A DNA stretch of 64,000 nt from Thioalkalivibrio thiocyanodenitrificans ARhD 1 (GCF_000378965.1 NZ_KB900536.1:2410052-2474051); one strand, 5' to 3'; counted from the stretch's first letter, positions 32,543-43,197 are shown. A program made the numbers and translations. The notes: generated from the sequence alone by a model not told the origin.

Positions 32543-33079
32543 ATGGATCGCAGGACCCTGCGTGGGGTGGTGATCGAATGCGTCACCGGCGACATCGTGC
32601 GCCAGCCGGACATGGACGCCATCGTGAATGCAGCCAATGCCCAATTGCGCCCGGGCGGCGGTGTCGCCGGGGCGATCCATCGTGCGGCCGGCCCGGGCCT
32701 CGATCAGGAGTGCCGCGAGTTCGCGCCCATCGAACCGGGCGAGGCGGTGATCACCAGCGGGCAGCAGCTCCCGAACCGCTTCGTGATCCATTGCCTGGGT
32801 CCCGTCTACGGGCGGGACGAGCCTTCGGACAGGTTGCTGGCCGCCTGCTACCGCAATGCCCTGCGCCTGGCCGACCAGGCGGATATCGGGGCGCTCGCGT
32901 TTCCGGCGATCTCCACGGGTGCATTCGGTTTTCCCATGGATGCCGCCGCCCGCATCGCGATTGGCACCGTTGCCGATGAGGCATCGAAACTGCGCTCCGT
33001 CCGCCACGTGCGCTTTGTCCTTCACGATCCGGAGGATCAGGCGCTCCACGTGCGGGTGCTCCAGGAACTCGTCGGGTAA
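32543..33079 (+). CDS. macrodomain protein (O-acetyl-ADP-ribose deacetylase type)
   Basis: 178-residue single macrodomain, YmdB-like: TGDIVRQPDMDAIVNAANAQ, PGGGVAGAIHRAAGPGL and PAISTGAFGFPMDAAA form the ADP-ribose pocket. Probably hydrolyses O-acetyl-ADP-ribose or ADP-ribosyl modifications in the cytoplasm. A GAGG lies 10 nt upstream of the ATG. It stands alone between the OmpA-type gene and the convergent carbonic-anhydrase-like gene. Confidence 0.92.
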   Translation: MDRRTLRGVVIECVTGDIVRQPDMDAIVNAANAQLRPGGGVAGAIHRAAGPGLDQECREFAPIEPGEAVITSGQQLPNRFVIHCLGPVYGRDEPSDRLLAACYRNALRLADQADIGALAFPAISTGAFGFPMDAAARIAIGTVADEASKLRSVRHVRFVLHDPEDQALHVRVLQELVG

Positions 33080-33115
33080 CGGGACGACCGCGACCGGCAA
33101 ATGCGGAGAATCCGG

Positions 33116-33643
33116 TCATGCGTCCGAATGGCGGTTCTTCAGACGAACATAGTGCTCGGCGGAGTAGCGCAGGTATTCGCGTTCGCGGTCGGTGAGTTCC
33201 CGCACCCGACGTGCCGGGCTGCCCTGCCACAGGTAACCGCCCTCCAGGTGCTTGTCGGGTGTGACCAGGCTGCCGGCCCCCAGCAGGGTGTCCGGTTCGA
33301 TCACCGCCCCGTCCATGACCACGCTGCCCATGCCGATCAGGCAGCGCTCGCCGATGGTGCAGGCATGCAGCACCACCTTGTGCCCCACGGTCACGTCGTC
33401 ACCCACTAAGAGCGGCAGGCCGCCGGGCATGAACCGGCTGTCGTGGGTAACATGCAACACCGAGCCGTCCTGGATATTGGTGCGCGCCCCGATCTCGATG
33501 CGCTGAATGTCCCCCCGCACCACCGTCATGGGCCAGATCGAACTGTCCGCCCCGATGGTCACCTCCCCCACCACCAGCGCCATCTCGTCCACCCACGCAC
33601 TGGCGTGGATGTCCGGCACATGCCCCTCAAACGATCGGATCAT
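33116..33643 (-). CDS. gamma-carbonic-anhydrase-like hexapeptide protein
   Basis: 175-residue left-handed beta-helix protein of the YrdA/CaiE/gamma-CA family. Metal-type histidines sit in VTHDSRF and VGHKVVLHAC. Activity as a carbonic anhydrase is not assured in this subfamily. The ATG at 33643 (MIRSFEGH) follows AAGGAAGGAA; an upstream GTG would read through repeat DNA. It lies downstream of gor on the same strand. Confidence 0.88.
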   Translation of the reverse strand: MIRSFEGHVPDIHASAWVDEMALVVGEVTIGADSSIWPMTVVRGDIQRIEIGARTNIQDGSVLHVTHDSRFMPGGLPLLVGDDVTVGHKVVLHACTIGERCLIGMGSVVMDGAVIEPDTLLGAGSLVTPDKHLEGGYLWQGSPARRVRELTDREREYLRYSAEHYVRLKNRHSDA

Positions 33644-33655
33644 TTGTTCCTTCCT

Positions 33656-33678
33656 TCTAGCCACTTGCCACTGCCTTA
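33656..33678. repeat. short heptamer array between gor and the gamma-CA gene
   Basis: CTAGCCA, CTTGCCA and CTGCCTT lie in 7-bp phase directly after the gor stop codon (minus strand). The units match those of the hemB/aroE array. Three units only, so weak alone. Confidence 0.55.
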
Positions 33679-35022
33679 TCTCATGGTCACCAGCTCTTCC
33701 GCGCTGGTGGGATGCAGCGCCACCGTATCATCCAGGTCCTGCTTGGTTGCACCCATGCGAATGGCCACAGCGAAACCCTGGAGCATCTCGTCGGCGCCGG
33801 GGCCGATGATGTGCGCGCCCACCACCTTGTCCTTTGCCCCCACTGTGATGAGTTTCATGGCCGTCATCACCTTGTGCTCCGTCAAGGCGTGAAACATGCC
33901 GGTGAAGCGGGTCGTGTAGACCTTCACCGCATCGCCGTGAGTCTCGCGGGCCTCGTCCTCGGTCAGCCCCACGGTGCCGATGGGCGGGTGGCTGAACACC
34001 ACGCTGGGGATGTTCTCGTAGACGAGCCGCCGCTCGGGCTGTCCGCCGAACAGGCGGTCCGCCAGCCGGCGCCCGGCGGCGATGGCCACGGGCGTCAGCG
34101 CAGGCCCGCCGGTGACATCGCCGATGGCGTAAACGCCTTCGACATTGGTGTTCTGAAATCCGTCCACCGGGATGAAGCCGTCCCCGTCCCGGATGACACC
34201 CGCCGCATCCAGGCCAAGGTCCGCGGTGTTGGGCTTGCGCCCCACGGCCCAGATCACCGCGTCGTACTCACCGCCGCTTTCCGCCTGTTCGCATGCCACG
34301 CTGATGCCGCCCGCGGTCCGCGTCAGCCCGGTGATGGCCGTGCGGGGCAGGACGTTCACGCCGTCGGCGAGCATCTGTTCCATGAGCGTGTCGCGCAGCA
34401 TGGGGTCGAAACTGCGCAGAAAGGTCTCGCGACGCAGGTACATGCTCACCCGGGTGCCCAGGGCATTGAGCATCCCGGCCAGTTCCACGGCGATGTACCC
34501 GGCGCCGATCACCGCCACCCGTTCGGGCCGGTGCTCCAGGGCGAAGAAGCCGTCGGAGTCAATGCCCAGTGCGGCGCCCGGCACGTCCGGGATCACCGGC
34601 CGACCGCCTACGCCGATGACCACGTGATCGGCACTGATGCGGCGCCCCTCCACATCCAGGGTCCGCGGCTCCACGAAGCGAGCGTGGCCCGGGATCTCGG
34701 CCACGTCGGAGTCCTCCAGGTAGGTGTGATACCAGGTGTTGATGCCGCTGATGTAGGCCTCGCGCCTGCGCGCCAGTTCCGCCCAGTCGAAGCCTCCGAC
34801 CCGGAGGTCGAAACCGTAATCCGCTGCGTCGCGCAGACGGTGCGCCAGGTCTGCGCCGTACCACATGATTTTCTTGGGTACGCAGCCCACGTTTACACAG
34901 GTCCCGCCCAGACGCCCGGACTCCACCACCGCACAGCGTGCGCCGAAACGGGCGGCGCGCTCGGCCACCGACAGGCCGCCGCTGCCGCCGCCGATGGCGA
35001 TCAGGTCATAGTGTTCGGACAT
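33676..35022 (-). CDS. gor: glutathione-disulfide reductase
   Basis: 448 residues (E. coli Gor 450). FAD/NADPH oxidoreductase: FAD motif [16 protein letters not shown], redox disulfide [18 protein letters not shown] motif [12 protein letters not shown] with YLRRETFLR, second FAD motif YAIGDVTG and the C-terminal catalytic LHPTSAEE. The arginines after the NADPH motif support glutathione reductase rather than lipoamide dehydrogenase. Followed by the gamma-CA-like gene. Confidence 0.93.
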   Translation of the reverse strand: MSEHYDLIAIGGGSGGLSVAERAARFGARCAVVESGRLGGTCVNVGCVPKKIMWYGADLAHRLRDAADYGFDLRVGGFDWAELARRREAYISGINTWYHTYLEDSDVAEIPGHARFVEPRTLDVEGRRISADHVVIGVGGRPVIPDVPGAALGIDSDGFFALEHRPERVAVIGAGYIAVELAGMLNALGTRVSMYLRRETFLRSFDPMLRDTLMEQMLADGVNVLPRTAITGLTRTAGGISVACEQAESGGEYDAVIWAVGRKPNTADLGLDAAGVIRDGDGFIPVDGFQNTNVEGVYAIGDVTGGPALTPVAIAAGRRLADRLFGGQPERRLVYENIPSVVFSHPPIGTVGLTEDEARETHGDAVKVYTTRFTGMFHALTEHKVMTAMKLITVGAKDKVVGAHIIGPGADEMLQGFAVAIRMGATKQDLDDTVALHPTSAEELVTMR

Positions 35023-35090
35023 GGTCTCTCCTCAACCGGAAGGTTTCGTTTGGTACACTCTACGGCCCCTGCGACCGGAAGCGAAAGTCC

Positions 35091-35960
35091 ATGCCCTCCG
35101 CCCTCGAACGGCTCAAGGCCTATGCCCTGCTGGTGCGCCTGCACCGCCCCATCGGCATCTACCTGCTGCTGTGGCCCGCGCTCTGGGCGCTGTGGGTGGC
35201 CGCCGAAGGCTGGCCCCGGCCGGACGTGCTGCTGATCTTCATCGCGGGTGTGGTGCTCATGCGCTCGGCCGGCTGCGCCATCAACGACTACGCCGACCGC
35301 CACATCGATCCTCATGTGGCCCGTACCCGCGAACGGCCCATCGCGTCGGGGCTCGTCTCGCCCCGGGAGGCGCTGGCGGTATTCGTCGTGCTCTGCCTGC
35401 TGGCCTTCGTGCTGGTGCTGTTCCTCAACCGGCTGACCATCCTGCTGTCCCTGGTGGCGGTGGTGCTGGCGGGCAGCTATCCGTTCATGAAGCGCCTGCA
35501 CCACCTCCCCCAGGTGCATCTGGGGGCGGCCTTCGGCTGGGCCGTGCCCATGGCTTTCGCCGCCCAGACCGGTGAATTTCCGCCGCCCGTGGCCTGGCTG
35601 ATATTCATCGCCGCGGTGTTGTGGGCCACGGTCTATGACACCTTCTACGCAATGGCCGATCGCGAGGATGACCTGCGCCTGGGAGTCAAATCCAGCGCCA
35701 TTCTGTTCGGTGAGGCGGACCGCATGATCACCGGCATCCTGCAGCTTCTGCTCCTGTGGAGCCTTTGGCTGGTGGGCCGTGAGGCCGGGCTGGGCCTGTG
35801 GTACTGGCTCGGGCTTGCCGTCGCCGCCGGCTCTGCCCTCTACCAGCAGTACCTGATCGTGGAGCGCCGGCCCGCCGCGTGTTTCCGGGCGTTTCTCAAC
35901 AACCACTGGTTCGGCGCGGCGGTGTTTGCAGGCGTGTTCCTGGACTACCTTTTGAAGTGA
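35091..35960 (+). CDS. ubiA: 4-hydroxybenzoate octaprenyltransferase
   Basis: 289 residues, integral-membrane prenyltransferase of ubiquinone synthesis. The two Asp-rich motifs are NDYADRHID and [13 protein letters not shown], with eight to nine helices. The ATG at 35091 (MPSALERL) gives the usual length of about 290. No ubiC gene is seen next to it. The stop codon (TTGAAGTGA) falls inside the following heptamer array. Confidence 0.94.
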   Translation: MPSALERLKAYALLVRLHRPIGIYLLLWPALWALWVAAEGWPRPDVLLIFIAGVVLMRSAGCAINDYADRHIDPHVARTRERPIASGLVSPREALAVFVVLCLLAFVLVLFLNRLTILLSLVAVVLAGSYPFMKRLHHLPQVHLGAAFGWAVPMAFAAQTGEFPPPVAWLIFIAAVLWATVYDTFYAMADREDDLRLGVKSSAILFGEADRMITGILQLLLLWSLWLVGREAGLGLWYWLGLAVAAGSALYQQYLIVERRPAACFRAFLNNHWFGAAVFAGVFLDYLLK

Positions 35961-36060
35961 GAAGTGTGAATTGGGAAGTAGGAAAAAGACCTCAATTCGC
36001 ACTTCCCAATTCACACTTCCGACTTCATTTCCTACTTCCCAATTCACACTTCCCACTTTG
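35955..36060. repeat. inverted heptamer array between ubiA and comF
   Basis: Units GAAGTGA, GAAGTGT, GAATTGG and GAAGTAG on the left; TTCCCAA, TTCACAC and TTCCCAC on the right in inverted orientation, repeated twice. Strict 7-bp phase holds although unit sequences differ. It contains the ubiA stop codon and ends 16 bp before the convergent comF stop. Last array of this family in the window. Confidence 0.85.
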
Positions 36061-36075
36061 GCGCGGGCGTAGAAC

Positions 36076-36819
36076 CTACGCCCGCGCCAGGACCCACACC
36101 TCCACCCGCTCCACCCCGGCCCGCCTGAGCAGGAGGGCGATCTCGCCCGCCGTCGAGCCGGTGGTCATGACATCGTCCACCAGGGCCACGCGTTCGGGCG
36201 GGGCGCAGGCAAGGGCGGGCGACAGGGCGAAGGCCTGGCGCACGTTGCGGCGGCGTTCCCGGCCGCGCAGGCCCTGCTGGGATGGGGTGGGGACCACGCG
36301 CCGGATCAGGGCCGGGGCCACCGACACCCCCAGGCGTCGGCCCAGGGGGCGGGCCAGTTCCAGGGCCTGATTGAATCCCCGCTCGCGCAGGCGCGCGGGA
36401 TGCAGCGGCACCGGCAGGATCAGTTCAGGCAGGGGGTCCGGGACGGACAGGGTGTCGGCCCACAGGCTGCCCAGCAGACGGCCATGGGCCAGACGCCCCC
36501 GGTACTTGAGGCCGGCGATGAGGCGGTCCACGGGTGGCGCATAGTAAAACAGGGCACGGGTGGCGTCGAAGGCCGGCGGGCGCCGCAGGCAGGTACCGCA
36601 CAGGGGGCCGGCGCGGTCGGGCAGCCGGCGGGCACAGGCGGCGCAGCCGTGCCGGAACCAGGGCAGTTCGGCTCGGCACGGCGCACACAGGTCCAGATCC
36701 CCGTGGCCCGGCGCCCGGCACACCAGGCACACGGGCGGGTAGAGCGCCCGCACCAGTGCCTTCGTCAGCCGGCCCGCGATGCGTACCGTGGCTCCGGGTA
36801 CCTTCCCTGTCCCATTCAT
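36076..36819 (-). CDS. comF: ComF family phosphoribosyltransferase-like protein
   Basis: 247 residues. N-terminal zinc-ribbon cysteines (CLVC, CAPC, CAAC, CGTC, about residues 28-80) precede a phosphoribosyltransferase domain with the PRPP motif VALVDDVMTTGST. ComF/GntX homologues are implicated in natural transformation or use of DNA as nutrient. The ATG at 36819 (MNGTGKVPG) follows AGGAAGG. It lies divergent from the bio operon. Confidence 0.9.
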   Translation of the reverse strand: MNGTGKVPGATVRIAGRLTKALVRALYPPVCLVCRAPGHGDLDLCAPCRAELPWFRHGCAACARRLPDRAGPLCGTCLRRPPAFDATRALFYYAPPVDRLIAGLKYRGRLAHGRLLGSLWADTLSVPDPLPELILPVPLHPARLRERGFNQALELARPLGRRLGVSVAPALIRRVVPTPSQQGLRGRERRRNVRQAFALSPALACAPPERVALVDDVMTTGSTAGEIALLLRRAGVERVEVWVLARA

Positions 36820-36878
36820 CGGCCTTCCTGTATATTGGCCCGTCCCGATGGCAACACACTGTATCACTGCGCCGTTTC

Positions 36879-37256
36879 ATGTCGAAGCCTGAACCGAGGA
36901 CCGTGCCGGCGCGATCGGCCCGTACGGCGGCCAAGTTGTTCAATTACGGCAATATCCTGGCCGTCCTGATGCCGTTTCCGCTGATCATCTTCTGGTTCGG
37001 GGCGTCCATGTTCGTCTATGCCATGAACCGGCATCACCCCAACGAGCGCGTGGGTCATTACACCCAGCAGGCCGCCTACCGCTTCTACGGGATTGTGGGC
37101 GCGCTGATCGTGGTGGGCACGTTCTTCCCCCCCCGGGTGAGCTACTTTCTCACCTACTGGGCGCTCACGGCGGCCGTGCTGATACCGTGGTCCATCATCG
37201 ACATCATTCGCATCAACCGGGAAGAATGGCACGATGTGGTCATCCCCGAGGAGTAA
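36879..37256 (+). CDS. small membrane protein upstream of bioB
   Basis: 125 residues with three likely helices ([31 protein letters not shown] and [18 protein letters not shown]) and a charged C-terminus. I recognise no family. It ends 4 nt before bioB and is probably cotranscribed, so a link to biotin metabolism is possible but unsupported. The ATG at 36879 (MSKPEPRTV) is preferred to longer readings antisense to comF. Confidence 0.75.
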   Translation: MSKPEPRTVPARSARTAAKLFNYGNILAVLMPFPLIIFWFGASMFVYAMNRHHPNERVGHYTQQAAYRFYGIVGALIVVGTFFPPRVSYFLTYWALTAAVLIPWSIIDIIRINREEWHDVVIPEE

Positions 37257-37260
37257 CGGC

Positions 37261-38265
37261 ATGAGCGAGATCCGTCACGACTGGCAGGTGGAGGAGATCC
37301 TGTCGATGATGGGACGGCCCTTCAACGACCTGCTGTTCGCGGCCCATACGGTGCACCGGGCGCATTTCGATCCCAACGCCGTGCAGGTGAGCACCCTGCT
37401 GTCCATCAAGACCGGCGCCTGCCCGGAGGACTGCGGCTACTGCCCCCAGAGCGCCCACCATGACGTGGCGCTGGAGCGCGAGCGCCTGCTGCCGCTCGAC
37501 GAGGTCATGGAAGCCGCGCGCAACGCCCGCTCCCACGGGGCCAGCCGCTTCTGCATGGGCGCCGCCTGGCGCAATCCCACCGACCGGAATCTCGAACGCG
37601 TGGTCGAGATGATCGAGGGCGTCAAGTCCCTGGGGCTCGAGACCTGCATGACCCTCGGGATGCTCAGCGAAGCCCAGGCCGCCCGGCTCCGGGAGGCCGG
37701 CCTCGACTACTACAATCACAATCTCGACACCTCGCCGGAGTTCTACGGGCAGGTGATCACCACGCGCACCTACCAGGACCGGCTCGACACCCTGGCCCAT
37801 GTGCGTGATGCGGGCATCAACGTGTGCTCGGGCGGCATCCTGGGCATGGGGGAATCCCGGCACGACCGGGCGCGCCTGCTGCAGCAGCTGGCCAACCTGC
37901 CGAAGCACCCGGAATCGGTGCCCATCAACAACCTGGTGCAGGTGGAGGGTACGCCGCTGGCCGGCACCGAGCCCCTGGACCCGTTCGAGTTCGCGCGCAC
38001 CATCGCCTGCGCGCGCATCATGATGCCCGCCTCGCACGTGCGCCTGTCCGCCGGACGTGCCGGCATGACCGATGAACTCCAGGCGCTGTGTTTCTTCGCC
38101 GGGGCGAACTCCATCTTTTACGGGGACAGGTTGCTCACCACCCCGAACCCGGCGGAGAACCACGACCGGCAGCTGTTCGAGCGTCTGGGCATCCATCCCA
38201 TGGAGGCCGGCGACGAAGGCGCCTCCTGCGAGAACTGCGGCGGGGTGGACATCCACGCCGCGTAG
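37261..38265 (+). CDS. bioB: biotin synthase
   Basis: 334 residues, radical SAM enzyme inserting sulfur into dethiobiotin. The radical-SAM cluster motif is [34 protein letters not shown] and RLSAGRAGM are typical, supporting both the 4Fe-4S and 2Fe-2S sites. The ATG at 37261 lies just past the stop of the small membrane protein. First recognised biotin gene of the operon, with bioF two genes on. Confidence 0.96.
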   Translation: MSEIRHDWQVEEILSMMGRPFNDLLFAAHTVHRAHFDPNAVQVSTLLSIKTGACPEDCGYCPQSAHHDVALERERLLPLDEVMEAARNARSHGASRFCMGAAWRNPTDRNLERVVEMIEGVKSLGLETCMTLGMLSEAQAARLREAGLDYYNHNLDTSPEFYGQVITTRTYQDRLDTLAHVRDAGINVCSGGILGMGESRHDRARLLQQLANLPKHPESVPINNLVQVEGTPLAGTEPLDPFEFARTIACARIMMPASHVRLSAGRAGMTDELQALCFFAGANSIFYGDRLLTTPNPAENHDRQLFERLGIHPMEAGDEGASCENCGGVDIHAA

Positions 38266-38342
38266 GCCCGATCGTGGTGCCGCGTCCGGGCCGCGAACGA
38301 TGAAGGTCGAGGTGGAAGGATGAACAACCGGTCCCCCGCCCC

Positions 38343-39113
38343 ATGAGCGGTTTCACCGACCATTTCGCCACCGTCTCCGATGGCTACCGGCGCCATCGGC
38401 CCGGCTACCCGCCCGAACTGTTTGCCTGGCTCGCCGACCGCGCGCCCCACCGGCGGCTGGCCTGGGACTGCGCCACCGGCACCGGTCAGGCGGCGCGGGA
38501 ACTGGCCCGCCACTTCGATCGGGTCGAGGCCACCGATGCCTCGGCGGCGCAGATCCGCAAGGCGCGGCCGTGCGACGGCGTGGTGTTCCGGCTGGCGCCC
38601 GCCGAGGCCGGCGGTCTCGGCGATCACAGCGTGTCCCTGGTCACGGTCGCCCAGGCGCTGCACTGGTTTAATGTCGATGCGTTCTACGGGGAAGTGCGGC
38701 GGGTGCTTTGCGCCGGCGGGCTGCTCGCCGTGTGGACCTACGGGCTCGCGCGCACCGGCGAGCCGGCCATCGATGCGTCGCTGGCGGCGTTCCACGACAC
38801 GGAGCTGGGGCCGTACTGGCCGCCGCAACGCCGCCATGTGGTCAACGGCTACCGCGACCTTCCCTTTCCCTTCGACACACTGGACACCCCCGGCTTCACC
38901 ATGCAACGCCATTGGAACCTTGAACAACTCACGGGCTATCTGGGCACCTGGTCCGCCGTGGCCCGGTGCCGCGAGGCCACCGGCACGGAGCCCCTGGATG
39001 CGCTTCGCCGGCGGCTCGCGCCCCTCTGGGAAGACCCGGCCGCCGTACGCGCGGTGCGCTGGCCCCTGACGCTGCGCGTGGGCCGGGCGGGCTCCGGCCC
39101 TTCCCATGCGTGA
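38343..39113 (+). CDS. SAM-dependent methyltransferase within the bio operon
   Basis: 256-residue class I methyltransferase. Motif [15 protein letters not shown] is followed by the acidic ATDASAAQI and the post-motif [10 protein letters not shown]. It has the trans-aconitate-methyltransferase-like N-terminus ([20 protein letters not shown]) rather than that of BioC. Position between bioB and bioF makes malonyl-ACP methylation (BioC role) conceivable, but sequence favours a general small-molecule methyltransferase. It overlaps the bioF start by 8 bp. Confidence 0.85.
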   Translation: MSGFTDHFATVSDGYRRHRPGYPPELFAWLADRAPHRRLAWDCATGTGQAARELARHFDRVEATDASAAQIRKARPCDGVVFRLAPAEAGGLGDHSVSLVTVAQALHWFNVDAFYGEVRRVLCAGGLLAVWTYGLARTGEPAIDASLAAFHDTELGPYWPPQRRHVVNGYRDLPFPFDTLDTPGFTMQRHWNLEQLTGYLGTWSAVARCREATGTEPLDALRRRLAPLWEDPAAVRAVRWPLTLRVGRAGSGPSHA

Positions 39114-40275
39114 TCTGGCGGCCGAACTGGACGAGCGGCGTGCGCGCGGGCTGTACCGCAGCCGGCGCATCCTGGAGGGTGTGCAGAAACCGGTACAGGT
39201 GGTGGACGGACGCAAGGTCGTGGCCTTCTGCTCCAACGACTACCTGGGGCTGGCCGGCCATGCGAAGGTGGTCGCCGCCTTTCGCCATGCGGTCGGCACC
39301 TACGGCGTCGGCGCGGGCGCCGCGCACCTGGTCAACGGTCACACCCGGGCGCACCACCAACTGGAAGAGGAACTGGCCGCCTTCACGAACCGTGAGCGGG
39401 CGTTGCTGTTCTCCACCGGTTACATGGCCAACATGGGCGTGGCCCAGGCCCTGGCGGGCCGGGGTGATCATGTCCTGGAAGACCGGCTCAACCATGCGTC
39501 CCTGATCGATGCGGGGCTGGTCTGCGGCGCCCGCTTCCAGCGTTACCGCCACGCCACGGGCGTCGATCTGGCCCAGCGCCTGGCCACCCTGGAGGCCACC
39601 GGCGAGCGGCTGGTGCTCACAGACGGCGTGTTCAGCATGGATGGCGATCTCGCCCCGCTGCCGGAGCTGTCCCGCATCGCCGCCGCGCACCACGCATGGC
39701 TCATGGTGGATGACGCCCACGGCCTGGGCGTGCTGGGCGCCACCGGCGCCGGCAGCCTGGAGCATTTCGGCCTGGACGCAGGGGAGGTGCCCATTCTCAT
39801 GGGCACCCTCGGCAAGGCCTTCGGTACCGCCGGTGCCTTCGTGGCGGGCAGTGAGGCGCTCATCGAGACCCTGATCCAGTCGGCACGCACCTACGTCTAT
39901 ACCACGGCCATGCCGGCCGCCCTGGCCGAGGCCACCCGCGCCAGCCTGCAGATCGTGCGCACCGACGGCAGGCGCCGGGAAAAGCTGGCGGCGCTGGTGG
40001 CGCGATTCCGCGAGGGCGCGGGCCAGATCGGGCTCAGGCTCATGGAGAGCCCCACGCCCATCCAGCCCGTGCTGGTGGGCGACAGCGCCCGCGCCGTACG
40101 GATGAGCGAACACCTGCTGGAGCAGGGCATGCTGGTGCCCGCCATCCGCCCGCCCACGGTGCCCGAGGGCACGGCACGCCTGCGTGTGACCCTGAGCGCC
40201 GCGCACACGAAACCCCAGGTGGACCGCCTGCTGGAGGCCCTGGAAGCAGCGCAGGGTGCCGAGGCGCCCGCTTGA
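39106..40275 (+). CDS. bioF: 8-amino-7-oxononanoate synthase
   Basis: 389 residues, PLP enzyme condensing pimeloyl-ACP and alanine. The PLP lysine lies in [42 protein letters not shown] and [11 protein letters not shown] are family signatures. Starts within the preceding methyltransferase gene (8-bp overlap), so translation is probably coupled. bioA, bioD and bioH are not in this window. Confidence 0.96.
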   Translation: MRDLAAELDERRARGLYRSRRILEGVQKPVQVVDGRKVVAFCSNDYLGLAGHAKVVAAFRHAVGTYGVGAGAAHLVNGHTRAHHQLEEELAAFTNRERALLFSTGYMANMGVAQALAGRGDHVLEDRLNHASLIDAGLVCGARFQRYRHATGVDLAQRLATLEATGERLVLTDGVFSMDGDLAPLPELSRIAAAHHAWLMVDDAHGLGVLGATGAGSLEHFGLDAGEVPILMGTLGKAFGTAGAFVAGSEALIETLIQSARTYVYTTAMPAALAEATRASLQIVRTDGRRREKLAALVARFREGAGQIGLRLMESPTPIQPVLVGDSARAVRMSEHLLEQGMLVPAIRPPTVPEGTARLRVTLSAAHTKPQVDRLLEALEAAQGAEAPA

Positions 40276-40294
40276 AACGCGGGCCGGGCATCGT

Positions 40295-40918
40295 TCACGT
40301 CATTCGTTCGGCCAGATCCTTCGCCGATTCGGTGCCTTCGCGGCGCAGACCCTCGGCCACGCCTGCCCGGTCTGCCGCGGAGCGGTCCTGGCTCAGCTTG
40401 TATTTGCCGAGCAGCCGGGTCAGGGGGATCTCGATTCCCACCACGCCGTTGATCATCCGCAGCAGGTAGTCGGCCGGCGCGTCAGACAACTGCCACGCCG
40501 GGTTTCGGCCCGGTTCATGCCGACGGGTCAGTTGTTCCAGGTGGCTGCGCAGCCACGCGCGATCCTGGATCACTTGCAACGCGCCGTAGGCGTGCACGAC
40601 CATGTAGTTCCAGGTAGGCACTGCCCGTTGCGTTTCCTGCTTACCCGGATACCAGTTCGGGGAGACATAGGCGTCCGGCCCCTGAAAGATCACCAGTGCC
40701 TCGGTGCCCGGGTCGGCTTCGCGCCAGAGCGCATTGGCGCGTGCCACATGGCATTGAAGCGTGCCGCGGGGTCTCTGGGCGGTATCCAGGATGAAGGGCA
40801 GATGGTTGGCCTCGATCCCGGCCGGCCCGAAGGTGACGAGCGTACCGAAGGGGCGTTGACTGATCAGGTTGTGAAGGACATCCGCGCGGGATTCCTCGAA
40901 GTGCGCCGGGATGTGCAT
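40295..40918 (-). CDS. PaiB-family FMN-binding regulator
   Basis: 207 residues of the PaiB/FMN-binding split-barrel family: HIPAHFEE start, FGTLVTFG, ANHLPFIL, CHVARANALW, SPNWYPGK and VPTWNYMVVHAYG. Bacillus PaiB represses sporulation and protease genes; in proteobacteria the role is unclear. The ATG at 40918 is chosen by family similarity. Convergent with bioF, 19 bp apart. Confidence 0.85.
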   Translation of the reverse strand: MHIPAHFEESRADVLHNLISQRPFGTLVTFGPAGIEANHLPFILDTAQRPRGTLQCHVARANALWREADPGTEALVIFQGPDAYVSPNWYPGKQETQRAVPTWNYMVVHAYGALQVIQDRAWLRSHLEQLTRRHEPGRNPAWQLSDAPADYLLRMINGVVGIEIPLTRLLGKYKLSQDRSAADRAGVAEGLRREGTESAKDLAERMT

Positions 40919-41189
40919 GCAGGTCTCCGTTGGTGCGTCATCGTGTCGAACCGGACGAATCCGGAAGGTACCCCACCGGGTCCAGAGGGGAAACAATTTC
41001 AACCGAGTTGGCCCGCACGGCCTGTCTTGATTCCTCCGCACGGGGCGTCTAGGGTAAAAAAACGACCATCTAGAGCGCCTGCCGTTCCGGGGTTTTCGGC
41101 CTTGCATGTCCTGCGGGGCGGTTGGCAGCCTTTTCGGGAAACCACGGATTCCAGCGCACCCGGTCTCGTGCACGCCACTGGAGAGTTGC

Positions 41190-41684
41190 TTGATCCCTTC
41201 GAGCCTGCAGCACCGCCCATTTCGCCGCCATGCCCGCACCCTCTGGCTGCTGGTCCTCGTGGTGTCGTTCCCCGGCGTGCTGCACGCCGGTTCCCATGCG
41301 CCGGAACTCAGTGCCTCCCCGGACCTGGCCCGGGCGGGGTACTTCCATCTGCGCTGGGCGCTGGACGATGTGGATGTTGACCGTTACACGGTGGAAGAGG
41401 CCGCCGATCCGGACTTCACCGATCCCGCTGTGCTCTACGAAGGCGCCGACCGCGCCACCGTGATCAGTGGCCGCAGTGACGGCACCTTCCACTTCCGCGT
41501 GCGCGCAAGCCTGGCCGACGGCGGCGAATCCGGGTGGAGCGATACGCAGACCGTGGAAGTCGTCCATCATCCCCGGGCCCAGGCCATCGGGTTGTTCATC
41601 CTGGGCGGACTGGTCTTTCTGGCCACGGTGGGTCTCATCGTCGCCGGGACGTCTGCCGGCCGCCGTGCGGCGGGGGGCGCGTGA
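41190..41684 (+). CDS. secreted FN3-like protein with C-terminal membrane anchor
   Basis: About 164 residues: signal peptide (TLWLLVLVVSFPGVLHA), one fibronectin type III-like domain (about 35-125; YFHLRWALDDVDVDRYTVE, FHFRVRASLADGGESGWSD) and a C-terminal helix (IGLFILGGLVFLATVGLIVAG) with a short Arg-rich tail. This fits an envelope-facing domain tethered to the inner membrane. The start is probably TTG at 41190 with GGAGAG upstream. It precedes a sodium:solute symporter by 58 bp and may be an accessory subunit. Confidence 0.72.
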   Translation: MIPSSLQHRPFRRHARTLWLLVLVVSFPGVLHAGSHAPELSASPDLARAGYFHLRWALDDVDVDRYTVEEAADPDFTDPAVLYEGADRATVISGRSDGTFHFRVRASLADGGESGWSDTQTVEVVHHPRAQAIGLFILGGLVFLATVGLIVAGTSAGRRAAGGA

Positions 41685-41742
41685 TGCGGGCCGGGGTGCG
41701 GCCAGTGCCTGAACCCGCCGGGCGGATGCCGGGGCGGTCCGC

Positions 41743-43182
41743 ATGAGGGTCCAGGAAACCGCGGTCCTGGATCCGGGCCTGGCCTGGCTCCTGATCGGGA
41801 TCTTCACCGCCCTGTACGTGGGCCTCGGCATCTGGTTCGGGCGGCGCGACAAGGAACTGGACCAGTTCGTTCTGGCGGGCAGAAAGGTGGGCCTGGCCGT
41901 GGGTACGGCCACCGCCATGGCCACCTGGGTGACCAGCAACACCACCATGATGGCCCCGCAGTTGGCCTACCAGATCGGCATCTGGGGCATGATCGGCTAC
42001 GCCTTCGGCTCCGTGGGCCTGCTGCTGTTCGCTCCGCTGGCCAAGCGCATCCGCACCCTCATGCCCTACGGCTACACCAGCGGCGACTTCGTGCGCCTGC
42101 GCTACGGCAACCTGGGTTGGCGGGTGTTTCTCGCCATCTCGGTGTTCTACAGCTTCGGCTGGCTGGTGAGCCTCGGCATGGCCGGCGGCGTACTGATCCA
42201 CGCGCTGTCCGGCATCCCGTACTGGCAGGGCATGACAGTGATCCTCGCCGCATGTGTCTCCTACACGCTGATCGGCGGGTTCCGGGCGGTCATCGGAACA
42301 GACTTCATCCAGTCCATCCTGATCCTCATCGGCCTGGTGGTGCTCGCCTGGCTCGTCATCGGCGGCGTGGGTTTCGACGAGATCCACGTGAGCCTGGAAC
42401 TGGAGCGCCCGGAACTGCTGAACCTGCTCATGCCGGCAGCCATCATGTTCCTGTTCAACAACCTGCTGTTCGGGATGGGTGAGATCTTCCATTCCAACGT
42501 CTGGTGGACACGCGCGTACTCCTTCCGGGAGGGCGTGGGCATGTGGGCGTACCTGCTGGCCGGTATCTTCTGGCTGCCCATTCCCATCGTCGCCGGCTTC
42601 GTGGCGCTGGCCGCGCCGTCTCTGGGCGTGAACATCCCGGCGGCGGACATGGTGGGCCCGATCGTGGCCTCCGAGCTTCTGGGCCTGACCGGGGCGATCA
42701 TCGTGCTCGTGATGGTTTTCGCAGCCTTGGCCTCGAGCCTGGACTCCCTGCTGGCCGCCACCGCCATGCTGGTGGTGCGCGACATCTATCACCGCCATTT
42801 CCGTCCCCAGTCTTCCGCCCAGCACCTGCGCACGGCCACCAAGGTCACGATCCTGCTGCTGGGTGTGATCACCTGGCTGCTGTGTCTGCCGCGCATCACC
42901 ACGCTGGCGGAGTTGCTGCATTTCACCGGCGCGTTCGTTGCCAGCACCATCTGGCCCATCGCCGCCGGGTTGTACTGGCGGCGCACCAACCGCCTGGGGG
43001 CAACGGCCGCCATGGCACTGGGCAGCGCCGCGGGCATTACCGCGTACTTCCAGATCGGTTTCTATGTGGCGGCACTGGTGGGCGCCGCGGTGTCCATGGC
43101 CGTGGTGCTGCTGACCACCTGGCTCAGACCCCAGGACTTCGACTGGGAACAACTCAGGGAGCCGCCCCCCGATGATCACTGA
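41743..43182 (+). CDS. sodium:solute symporter family protein
   Basis: 479 residues, about 13 transmembrane helices of the SSS family. Typical segments: LAGRKVGLAVGTATAMATWVT near the N-terminus, GGFRAVIGTDFIQ (signature) and VFAALASSLDSLLAATAM with the sodium-site serines. The substrate is unknown. Cotranscription with the upstream FN3-like gene and the downstream 39-residue membrane peptide is likely. Confidence 0.9.
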   Translation: MRVQETAVLDPGLAWLLIGIFTALYVGLGIWFGRRDKELDQFVLAGRKVGLAVGTATAMATWVTSNTTMMAPQLAYQIGIWGMIGYAFGSVGLLLFAPLAKRIRTLMPYGYTSGDFVRLRYGNLGWRVFLAISVFYSFGWLVSLGMAGGVLIHALSGIPYWQGMTVILAACVSYTLIGGFRAVIGTDFIQSILILIGLVVLAWLVIGGVGFDEIHVSLELERPELLNLLMPAAIMFLFNNLLFGMGEIFHSNVWWTRAYSFREGVGMWAYLLAGIFWLPIPIVAGFVALAAPSLGVNIPAADMVGPIVASELLGLTGAIIVLVMVFAALASSLDSLLAATAMLVVRDIYHRHFRPQSSAQHLRTATKVTILLLGVITWLLCLPRITTLAELLHFTGAFVASTIWPIAAGLYWRRTNRLGATAAMALGSAAGITAYFQIGFYVAALVGAAVSMAVVLLTTWLRPQDFDWEQLREPPPDDH

Positions 43183-43197
43183 CAGGAGTTGAACGCC

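Noticed and set aside
40919-41239. Longer PaiB-like protein with about 107 extra N-terminal residues
   Set aside because: The family start (MHIPAHFEE) is at 40918 and the extension is Arg/Trp-rich and unlike protein.
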